Positions 13,961 through 25,900 of a stretch of DNA of 64,000 nt are shown one piece after another. How positions within the stretch are numbered: the first letter of the stretch is position 1; every line of letters begins with the position of its first letter. The notes under the pieces were generated by a model. It was not told the origin of the DNA. It did not search any database and saw nothing but the letters and a program-made list of their open reading frames with translations. The stretch lies in the NCBI GenBank assembly GCA_023213315.1, contig JAKCPI010007810.1, forward strand, positions 62,001 to 126,000, given 5' to 3'. Origin of the DNA: Euborellia annulipes. Lineage: Eukaryota > Arthropoda > Insecta > Dermaptera > Anisolabididae. Both the position numbers and the translations under genes were made by a program.

Positions 13961-16900
13961 ATGTCTGAGGGTCTTCAAGATATAATCACTAAAGAAATTC
14001 CAGATAATGTGAAGAAAACTCTAATTAAAGAATTTTTAGAACAGAATATAGTAAAGGATTTAGATGACTGCAAAAATACAATCGAATTAGCCTTCAGGTA
14101 AGAAAATTAATTTAATTTTTTTCATTCAAATTATCATAATTTCTTCTTTTTTTTTTAGTTGTATTGTCTCAGGAAATTCACCTTCACAAATTCTCTTTGG
14201 TTGGTCGATATTAAATCACTTATATAAGAAAAATTTATGTTTATTAAAAATCGCTAATACCATACATATATTAAAAAATTTAATAAGTAATCAATCCGTA
14301 ATAAGAAATCGAGAGAACATTCCTCCCATTTTAACTTGGAGCTTAAGGTTAAATTATTCTGGGGGTAAGTTTATTCTTTTATCAAGTTCAGAAAAATAAA
14401 TCCGACGGTCTGTGATTTCCTTTCAGCTCACATAAGAATAAGTAAAAAAACTGAATCAAATATTATAGTGGAGAATTGGAGATATCAGCCAAATTGGAAT
14501 TGTCCAGGTTCAATAAAACTCGCAGAATAAGACGTTTCGGCCTGAATTTATTTGGCCATCTTCAGTTATTGGGAATTATACACATATAGCAAATGCATAT
14601 ACGATCAAACCAGGACTCGTCAATAATAAAATTTATTTGCTTCATACAAAATTATATGGTTCCTGTGCCCAAGATTGGGCACATTTTATTATTGACGAGT
14701 CCTGGTTTGATCACATGTGCACTTGCTCTATGTGTATAATTCCCAATAACTGAAGACCAAATAAATTCAGGCCGAAACGTCTTATCCTGGGAGTTTTATT
14801 GACCTGAACAATCCCAATTTGGCTGATATCTCCAATTCTCCACTATAATCACATCACAGCCACAACCTCAAAAGCAATCAAATATTATATATATTTTTTA
14901 AAAATATTTTGTAGACGAGAATTAATATAATTTTTTGACAGCAGCAGCTTACTCGTCAACCTTGGATGGAGATAGGTTTTTTAAAATTAATTAAAATCAA
15001 GATTAATTTTAATTTTGTATTTATCTCTCTTCCAACAGGTCAAGTGTTTTTGCAAATTTCACTTTCATTTTTTCCAAATTCCATTTTCGAGACCTGAAAT
15101 TACAATTTTTATATGTTACAACGTTACTTTTATAAAAATTTTTTCTTTTTTGTTTGATCTTTATACAATCTAACTTAATTATGTTATACATTTTATTTTT
15201 AAGGAATACTGTGTTATCATTTAGTGATGTAAACTATACCAATACAAAAATACAAAATAAACATGTATAAATTTCATTTTCAAGGCAAGACAAGTCATTA
15301 TTTTTTATTTTTATTTACCTGTGATGGAAATTTTCCATAGGATATATATTTTGGAAAATTTCCACCACAGGTAAATAAAAAATAAAAAATAATGACTTGT
15401 CTTGCCTTGAAAATGAAATTTATACATGTTTATTTTGTATTTTTGAATTGGTATAGTTCTGGGTATAGTTTACATCAATAGATGATAACACAGTATTCCT
15501 TAAAAATAAAATGTAGGCTATAACAGTCGAGAAGCATATAAAGGCTTTTTATTTGGCTGAACCTGCCCTTTCTCCAATCAACTTTATTCACAGCCACCAT
15601 ACTTCTATTTATATATATATATTTAACATAATTAAGTTAGATTGTATAAAGATCAAACAAAAAAGAAAAAATTGAATATTAGGCTGGGATGAGTAGAGTA
15701 AAGGGGTTGGAGAATAATAACCAGCAAATTTATAGCTCCACCTGACGTCCTTTTATATTTTATATTTATAAAAAGGACGTCAGGTGGAGCTATAAATTTG
15801 CTGGTTATTATTCTCCAACCCCTTTACTTTAAAAAAGAAAAAATTTTATAAAAGTAACGTTGTAACATATAAAAATTGTAATTTCAGTTCTCGAAAATGG
15901 AATTTGGAAAAAATGAAAGTGAAATTTGCAAAAACACTTGACCTGTTGGAAGAGAGATAAATACAAAATTAAAATTAATCTTGATTTTAATTAATTTTAA
16001 AAAACCTTCCTCCATCCAAGGTTGACGAGTAAGCTGCTGCTGTCAAAAAATTATATATATTCCCGATATAAAATCATTCATTATCAGTACTTTTGCACGC
16101 ATTAAATGACTATTTTTTTTTTATTAATTAACTGTATATATATTTTTCAGAGACTGGAGTAATTATCGAATATTTCATCCACTATTTGAAGACTGTTGAT
16201 TTCTTAAAAATAGAAGAACTTTTATTTACTATAGACCCGCTAATAAAATATAAATCAGACATCCCAAATGGGTCTATTCGAATTATTTTAGGCGAAGTTC
16301 TTGTACGTTCCTTGTCTCAGCTTAAAATACCATCTTATGTGCCTGCCGAAATAACGAAATTTATATCCCAAGTTAATGAAATCACAAATTTTATTAAATT
16401 CTTAATTGAAACATCGGAATGTAATAAAGAATTAATTTTAATATGTTTAAGTGTTACCTACAACTTTATTTCTAATAAAAAAGGTATTTTAATTTCTTCA
16501 TTATCTTTATAATGTTCTATAATCGTTTATATATCTATATTTTTTATAGAAGAACCTTCGCCAGTCCTCGCAGCTGTACTTGATATTATTGCATCCTTGG
16601 TACCTGGAGCTGTAATCGCTCGTATAGTTGAAGATCATAACACTGATGACGCGACTCTTGCTCGAATTCTCATCGTGTTATGTAACTGGCTAACCAAATG
16701 GCCACCAGCCACAAGACTTCATATATGGGTTATTATTTTTTATCATTTGTATAATAAATTATAATACGAAACCGATTAATCGCAAGCTAGATAGATATTC
16801 CTTGCCATTCGCGAGCCAGCAATAGTCTCATAAATCTAATAGAAAATATCATCAAATTCAGAACAAATTAGTAGAAAGGTATTTTATGAATATATTTCTA

Positions 16901-19900
16901 AAGTTGCTTTCAATTATAAAAGATATCTCACTTTCCTTTTGGAATTACATGCACCAACTCTATCATTTTTTTGCGACGCACAGTGGTCTAGATTTGAAAA
17001 AAGTTGGCCAAAAGTCAAAAAAAGTTTTAGATTTGATTGAAAACTGATATATCGATGTCCCTAATTACAAATTTTATAATATTTATATAATTTAATGCTG
17101 TGCGCCAGTCACACCAGATTTTTTTCTATTAGATTTATGTGACTAAAATTTGCATTCTACTAAATGTCTCTCTAATAAAAGATATTTCTTTCTATTTTAT
17201 ATAATGATATTATAAAAATTTACTGGAATTTGTTTGATTTTAGGTGTTAGCTCTTATTTCTTCTCTAGAAAATCATGAAAAATATTATATCCTTGTTGAA
17301 GTTGGTGTGACTGTAATAAACTCTCTGTTTGCTGCCATGCAAGTGCCAGTTGTTAGAGCTGGAGTAGCGCCGGTAGTCCTGTATATGATTCGTCATTCGG
17401 ATGAAGTTTTCTATAAGGTAAATAAATAAATTTCATTCTCTTAAAAATCTTTAAAATAATTGTTTTTTTTTTCTTTTTTATAGGTTTGTGATCAGATACC
17501 TGGTTTAATATGCCAATTGAAAAAAGAAGAAAATAAATTAACAGATGAATGGATAGAAAAATTGGCAATAATATGTTTTGAGATGGAAAGTCTTTTTCCA
17601 CAAAATTCTCAAAATTTTGAAACCATAAAAAATCTTGTGCAATTCACGTCAATAATAACTTCATCCAAAAAAGAAGAGATTCGTCTTTGGAAGTATAAAG
17701 TAAATTATAACCTTTTACTTAATCAATTTAGAAACCAGGCGATTGGCAAAGTTGGCCTCGACAATCTTGGCAATACCTGTTTTATGAATAGCGTTCTTCA
17801 AGCCCTTTTCATGACAAAAAAGTAAGTAATTCTTCATTTTATCTTCATTTTTAAAAGAAAAATACTTTTTAATTCTAACAGTCGAAAAAAGTAGATATTC
17901 GTATAATTTCTAACATTAGTAGTCATGAAAGCGGAAAGAAGGAGACATTTGGAATCTCTTAAGAACCGTGGCGTAGTGAGCTTAACTCGCGCCCGGGGCA
18001 CAATACCTTTTTAGCGCCCCCCCCCCCCCTATTCGAAAACCATATAATATTAATGTAAAATATACAAAATTATTATGGGGGCGGTATAACTCGCCGAAAA
18101 AAAAACTCACCGAAAATTTTTTCGTAAATGTCTTATATGGCCTAAGTTGCCGAAACGACTGTGTGCATGTGTGTGTGAGTGTGAATGAGGAAAAAGTGTG
18201 AGTGTTTTTTTTTTATTAAAAAAAAAAAAAAATACTAAAAAACCTCAAATTATGCATTTAAAAAGGCCGAAAAATGCATAAAAAATATTCTGTGTCTGTG
18301 TGTACTTGTTCAATTTTAAGCATGAAGGAATTGAGCTAGTAAGTTGAAATTTTATATTTAAGTTGGGCACCCCCCTAGGGCGTGAAAATAAGCTTTTAAA
18401 CAAAATCGGTCAAAAACTAGTACTTTACTGATGTTAATTCTTCAGTTTTTTTTCGATTTTCTCAAAATTTGCTTCAACGATTTTGATTAAAATTCAAAAA
18501 TCAATTATTCTTTAGATGATCTTTCAAATGTATATTCTCATTTTGCTTTTGAAATCTTATGAAGACCACTTTACTCTTGTACTTCATAGGAAAGATGGAA
18601 GCCAGGGTATCAAAATATAAATAGATATTTTCCCATACTTATAAATTTCATTACATCTTCTAATATATCGACGGAAACTATATATACTTATGTCGACACA
18701 AAAAATCATCTGGTGTGACAAACACAGTACAGTACCTTTGGTAAGAGAAAGTTGTCTGCTCTGCGACAGTCACACCAGATTTTTTAAAATATTTTATTTT
18801 GGAACTTTTCGGATTTTCGGCCATTTTTTTTCGGCGAGATTTTTTTCATCGAGAATGTTTTCGGCGAAAAAATTTTCAGCGAGTTTGTTTTCGGCGAGAT
18901 TTTGCTTTCAGTGAGAAAATTTTCGGCCAGAATTATTATATTAAACTGCCACTACATTTAAAATATATTTTCCAGAAATCAATTATAATAAAAATAAAAA
19001 TTATCCAGCAATTTTTTGTTTTGCGGACCATTTGGCGCCCCTTTGTGAGTAGCGCCCGGGGCATCATGACCCCCCTTGCCCCCTCCCCCCCTCGCTACGC
19101 CACTGCTTAAGAATAAACTCTGCTAATTATACTTGCGTTTGAACTCAGTATGATGATGAGCTTGATGTACTCAGCGCCGCACCCAGATATTTGAATTAAA
19201 TAGATTGCTAAATAACTTTCCCAAGAGAAAATTCTTTACAGTCGGGATGGCTAAATTTTCATTCCAATAAATAATTCCATCGTCTAATAATCTGGTGTGA
19301 GTGGTCGCACAGCATTTATTTGTTACCAACACACCTTTCGATTACCGAAGGTAAGAGAAAGTTGTGTGCTGTCCGACCAGTCACACCAGATTTTTTTCTT
19401 AGTGTCAGATATCAGCGATTGAGTATTTGTGAGAAAAAGATAAAAAAAGACAACTTTAATCAAAACTTTAGACATCTTAAGGGGGTTCAGGAGCGACGTC
19501 TAAACGTACTTTAAAAAAAAACTAGACTATTATAAGGAATTTTTCAATGCGGTATTTTTATAAATGAATTAAATTCATAAGAGATTATTGGGACATCGAG
19601 CTATAATCTTTTTAATGACTTATTAAAAAATTATCGTAATTAATTTTTTTGTTATCAAGCAAATACAAAAAAGCAATCTGTCCCATTAATCTTTAATTTT
19701 TTTTAAATTTAAAAATGAATTTATTGTTATTATTAATCACATATTAATTAAGAAATTTTTAAAATAAGATTGGTAGATATATTTAAAATTTATCTGTCAA
19801 ATAGTTCATCACTCTTGCAAAAGATGGCAGGCTAGTCTAACAACCGATATAGAATTAGCCTATATATGGCCTATATTTATAAATTTTTATGCTTTTATAA

Positions 19901-22900
19901 AAGATACATAATATATAATAACATTTATAAAGTATTTATTATTAAAAGATCAATGAAAATCAACCAAATCCATTAAATGATTAGCTACCAAGCTGACATC
20001 TCTTGGCAAATTTTCGTAATAGGTGTTTTTTTGGCTTACTTTTGAAGACACACAACGCCCTCTTCTCGGGAAAAGCATGCGTAACTTCTACCTCCTGAAC
20101 CCCCTTAATTACACGAATAAAAATTTTAAATCATGGAAAAATGGAAAACCTGGAATTATCAGGGAAATTTCAAATCATTTCTCTGTAGCCACTCTGATTA
20201 ACATATATATAGGTAAGAGAAAGTAAAAACTTGAAATAATCACATGGGAAAAGGCATGGGGTCATGGGTTTTAATGTTGACCCGCACTGTACACAGCCAT
20301 CTGGCTTATTCTTCGTCATAGAAATTTGCCATTTTGACTTGAAAAGATTTTCTTTGTGAACAAAATTAAAAAAAACTATTAAATTCAAATAGCCGAATGC
20401 GGTGCTGTGATAAAGTAATGCAGACCACAAATAGCCAGATCCGTGTTTCAATTCCCTGCGGTAATTTCGGCTGTTTCAATCAATAAGTATTGATTATATG
20501 TTTTAAAATACATTATTACTTCTAAGACCTTAATATGATTAATATAATTTCTTAAAATACATTTGTTTTTTAGATTTTGTCATGCGATCTTAGAAAGTGA
20601 AGCTCAAAATTCACAGAAAATATTATCTCGACTTCAAGAACTCTACTCTCTATTAACCTATTCACAGAGGCCTTCTATTTCTCCAATCGATCTGTATATA
20701 GTTGCCAAACCCCCGACATTTCTTCCAGGGCATCAACAAGATAGTTCTGAATTTCTTTCGTAAGTTCTTCTTTTATATTTATTATATTAATTCACGTTAA
20801 TTATACGAACTATACAATAATATTTGAATATTATTTCTAGGTATCTCTTAGACCAAATGCACGAACAAGAAAGACAATTATTAGCGGAGTCGACCTCGCC
20901 GACGGATTCTACCAACGAAACGATGGATGTTTCACCATCACTTCAAGAACATAGTTTTAATTTTTCACCTGAAAAAACTGAAGCTTCAAATAAAGCTCGA
21001 GGAAAAACTCACTCCATGACAAGATGGACGACACAAGAAAATCTGGCAGTTACCTCAAACCTTCATCGCAAAGCCCATTCACTTGCTGATATTTCTCATA
21101 GTAAGTAAACATTCAACTGCAAGGTGGAGAAAGGCAAAAACTGAGGGCCATGTCGTGTTTGACCCACCAACAAATGTGATGCGGAAAGTGAAAAGTGAAC
21201 TCTTGTCGGAGAAATTTCACAAATTGAGTTGATACGTATTTTATGGTAGAGGATAGTTTCCTGAGCATTTCAAGACTAAAGTAGTTTTGGTATGATATCT
21301 CAAAAACTAAAAATCTGGTGTGATTACCTTCTTGTGCTTGTCACACCAGATTTTTTGTGTCGACATGTATTTAGTTTCCGACAGTACGGTTCATTCGAAT
21401 TTCACAAGATGTACAATTTTTTTTTTTTTTTTTTTTTTTTTTAAACATTCACACTTTTTTCTCATTCACACTCACACTCACACACACATTCACACTGTCT
21501 TTTCGGCAACTCAGGCCATATAAGACATTTACGATAACCGTTGTAAGTAATATATAAATTGTAGGTTCAGGCATTTCTATTTAAGCCATCTGGTATCCAA
21601 ATGGCTTAAATAAAATCATCGGACTGCCTGGGTCCGAACCCGCGACGTTTGGTATAGGAGGGAGGCACGCTACCTACTACGCCAAACTCGGGGGCGATGT
21701 ACAATTTATAAGTATGGGAAAATATTTATATTTTGTTACCATGGCAACCATTTCTCCTATCTTCCTATGGAGTACAAGTATAAAGTGGTCTTCAGAAGAT
21801 TGCAATGACAAAATGAGAATATACATTTTAAAGAGAATCTAAAAAAATAATAATTGATTTTTGAATTTTAAAAAAAATCGTTAGAGCGAATTTTGAGAAA
21901 ATCGAAAAAACTGAAAAAGTACATCAGTAAAGTACTAGTACTTTTTGACCGATTTTGATCAAAAGCTTATTTTGTCGGTCCCGGGGGGTGTTTAACTTAT
22001 ATATAAAATTTCAGCCTCATAGCTCAATTCCTTCATGCTTTAAATTGAACCCAGACAGACAGACCATGTCGCGAAAACCACTTTTTTGGATTCAGGGGAC
22101 CGCAAAACGTGAAGATCCATCAAAATCTCGACATCAAATTTTTGGCATGAATCCAATACTTTCTCTCTCTATATATTAACATATATAGAGGTAAGAGAAA
22201 GTAAAAAAGTTACAGCCTTTCAAAGTTAATTTAAAAACAATGAAGAACTATTTAAGGTTACTAAATCGATTATTTTGTAATATTTATCGGATTCTCATTA
22301 CCGAATAAACCTGTAGGCATTGAAGCATTGTATTCAATCGATGCCCAAAAATCGATATTTTCGACCTAATTCGACTAAAATCCCTTTGCCAATAATTTTA
22401 CTTCGCCGACAAGAAGTCCCTTTCACTTTCCGCATCACAAATAAAGATAAATTTGTTAAAAATACTTTTTTTGCCATTCAAACGAGTAGAATGCTAATCG
22501 ATTTGTCCGCATTGATTCTCTTTTATGACAATTTTACAAAACGAACCAGGAAATAAAAAATCATTGTGTGGTTTTATGAAACCACGATGCAAGTGAAACT
22601 TTTTTCGGATCGTAGGCGCAGCGGCGTAACCAGCCTTTGAGGGCGGGGGGGCGAAGCTCAACTAGGGCGCCGATTTTCCAGGGGGCCCGCCCCTGGCCCC
22701 CTTGCTCGCCTTCGGCGAGCAATTGCCCGCCTTCGGCGGGCAAATTTCTTGCATCCAGTAATTTTCTCAGCGAATTTGTTTATATTTACATGTTTTTAAA
22801 TGACCCCTGTATGATTTTGTTTTGATTTTTCTTTGCTTTTACGAAAAATGTCGTTTTCTTCAGTGATTATTTCAAAAACTATTCAGTTTTCGGGAAAATA

Positions 22901-25900
22901 TCAAAGAATAAAAACTTTTTAAAATAGAGTATTTTATTTCGACGGGCATGCAAATGAAATTTTATTTAAAAATTGCTAGACATTCGTTCATTCATTCACT
23001 AAATCTCGGGCGGGAATGGGCGGGTTTGAAAAAATTCCGGGCGGGCTCGGGCGGGCCTGAAGAATGGTAAAAGCCCTTTCATTTTGAGAAGATCGAAAAA
23101 AATGAAAAACTACATCAGTAAAATACTAGTACTTTTTGGCCGATTTTGATTAAAAGCTTATTTTCACGGTCCCGGGGGTGTTTAACTTAAATATAACATT
23201 TCAGTCTCATAGCTCAATTCCTTCATGCTTAAAAAATTTTGAATTCCAAAAAATTAAATATTAAGACTTATACGAATCCTGAGTAAATCTCCACAGCCTT
23301 AAAACATCAAATTAAGGCTTATATATTGCAAAATAAAAAAAATTTTAATTATAAAGCCTCTATATACGTTATTTATTATTTTTGGAATTAAATTCATTTA
23401 AAATAGTAGAATTCAAGTTGTAATATAATTTTAAAAGAAAACAATCAGTTTTTTAAGACAATCGATGAAAAGAATATGATAAAATCACATTCGCTGGGCT
23501 ATATCTTAGAGGCCGTAGGGCGCCTATGCCGGTCTCGGGGGGCGCCAAGGGCTCGATGCGCCTGGGGCGGGGGGCTCGAGCCCCCTCGCCCCCCTGGTTA
23601 CGCCACTGCGTAGGCGTTTAACTGAAAATTTTCAGAAAATTATTTAATTAAGGGTATTAAAATCGCGTTTTTAATCTTAACTTAATAATTGGAAAATGGG
23701 AATGATAATAGAAATCAATAGAGCCAATATTAAAAATAAATTATTTTAAAAATTATATTTTATCAATTTAAAAATTGAAAAATTAAATCTCACATTTATT
23801 TTTTTATAATTCGTTATATATATTAAATTTCAACTTTCTTATTTTTGTCGTCACGGATTGTGACGTCATGACTTGTAGCGTCACCGTCCTTGACGTCACG
23901 GCTTGTAACGCGACATGCTGATAGAAGAGCCAAAAAATTTGAGAGGATAAAATAAAAGTTTCACTTTAAAAACCCTTTTTTTGGCTTTCTTCAACCTTTA
24001 CAGCCATCATATTAAATTCAAAATTGATTTATATAATATTTTAAATTATTTTTTTAAGCTGGCATTGAATTAACTGATACAAGAAGTAATTCCACCGATT
24101 CTGGAATACATTCTGTCTCTGGTGAAGAGAATAGTGCTGGAATGCCTTCTAAATCAGTCGTAATTTGTCCATCGAAAAAAAGTCTTCAAACTCTTGTGCA
24201 TCAAGCATTTGGAGGGATCTCCATCACGAAATATACATGCATGGAGTGTCATACCGAATCGCAAAGCAAAGACTTTTTTTGTATATTACATCTTCCAGTT
24301 CCTGATGGAGAAGAAGCAATTGATGTTCAAGAACTAATACAAGAATTAGTTCGACCAGAAATATTATCTGGCGAAAATAGGTAAATAATTTTTTTATCCT
24401 TTAATAAACATTATTGATTTTCATATGGACTTTTGACTGCCAGGTGGCCGTGAAAACTAGTAAACATTCAAATTTTCTGCTCCTCGCTATTTTGTTTTAT
24501 ATATTATAAATTAAGTCAATTGTGCCTTTTCCTGTTTAAAATATTGTACAAATCGATTAGGTTTTGTATATTTAAATAATCAAGCTATTCAGGCTAAGGA
24601 AAATGGGAAGACCGACCAAAGAGCCGGTGGCCCTCAAATCAACAAGGATCCCTACCAGAAATGTTTCTTCAAGAATGCCAATCCAAAGCTCAACATTGGT
24701 AAATCCTATACCATCTACATCATCGGAGGCCCAAAAATTGCCTATCGACAACGAGAATTGGGAAATCCCAAAACGCAAAGGTAAGCGACGCAAGATATTA
24801 ATAGAAGAGAGCAAGAGAGCCAAGAATACCCAAAAGATAACAAAGAAAGCGATTATTTAGTAAATTTACCCATTTACAATAGCTTTGAAACACTATCAGA
24901 AATTGATGAAAGTTTAGACATGATAAGTAATGCTAGCCGAAATACAAAATCAAATAAAAATAGAAAACCTCCACCACTAATTATACATGAGCACTTAGCC
25001 AATCCTGTAAATACGTTTAAATATGCAAACAGCATAACAAGTCATGGTATTGACATCAAATGCACAAAAGATAATACTATTTTTATACCAAAATCTATAG
25101 GAGATCACTCCAAGTTAAAGGAGTTTTTAAGCAAAGAAAAGCTTCCTTTTCATACATATCCATTACCAGGACAAAATCTTGTTAAAATGGTACTGCGTGG
25201 GCCTAGCATAGGAGTTGATTCTAATGACATCTTAGAAGACCTTCAAATAAAAGGGCTGCCTATTCAAAAGGTAGTGCAAATGAGAAAAGACGGAAAAAGT
25301 ATTCCTGTCTTTGTATGTCTTTTTTCACCAGGCACAGACCCAAAAAGTATTTTTGAAACCCGGACGGTGTGCTACACAGTTGTCTATTGGTCACGCTACA
25401 TAAATAGGACAAAATTTATTCAATGCTTCCGATGTTTAAAATTTAACCATAGATCAAATACATGCTCATGTCCAGAACGCTGCATGAAATGTGGGGGAAA
25501 CCACGACACAAGGGAATGTAAAAATTCGAATACAAAATGTGGAAACTGTGGCGGACCACATTGCGCAAATGATAAACACTGCCCTGTAGTTTTAGAAGCT
25601 ATTGAAAAAAGAAACCAATTAAAGTCAGGAAAATTAACCCAAAAAAATAGAGAAAATTCAAAAAACAATACGGAAGAAACAAACTTAATAACAAATAGAG
25701 AAAACTTTCCTCCATTAAGTAAATCCCAACCAGATAGAACTCCAACCCAATGGGGATCGCCAACCACAAATCCTGCAAACACACAAAAAGATAATGGAAA
25801 CATTCTAAATTCAATTAAGGAATTAATATCCCTTTTCTCTAGCTCTGGATTAAAGAGCATAATAATAAAAATAATTTCAGTTTTAAAGTCAGTTGCTAAA

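Larger units (their letters stand above)
17966..19105. mobile_element. hAT element in USP intron 6, 8-bp TSD
   Basis: CCGTGGCGTAGTGAGC at the left and CTCGCTACGCCACTG at the right; the duplication CTTAAGAA is at 17958-17965 and 19106-19113. The right 150 bases recur at 54690-54848. It contains a SINE-A 3' end and a copy of the CTGGTGTG repeat. No transposase. Confidence 0.8.

Noticed and set aside
18690..19110. ORFs overlapping the CTGGTGTG repeat (CDKHST.. and SITEGKRKLC-like peptides recurring in several places)
   Set aside because: They recur because the DNA repeat recurs, in different frames and with stops; there is no sign of protein-level conservation.
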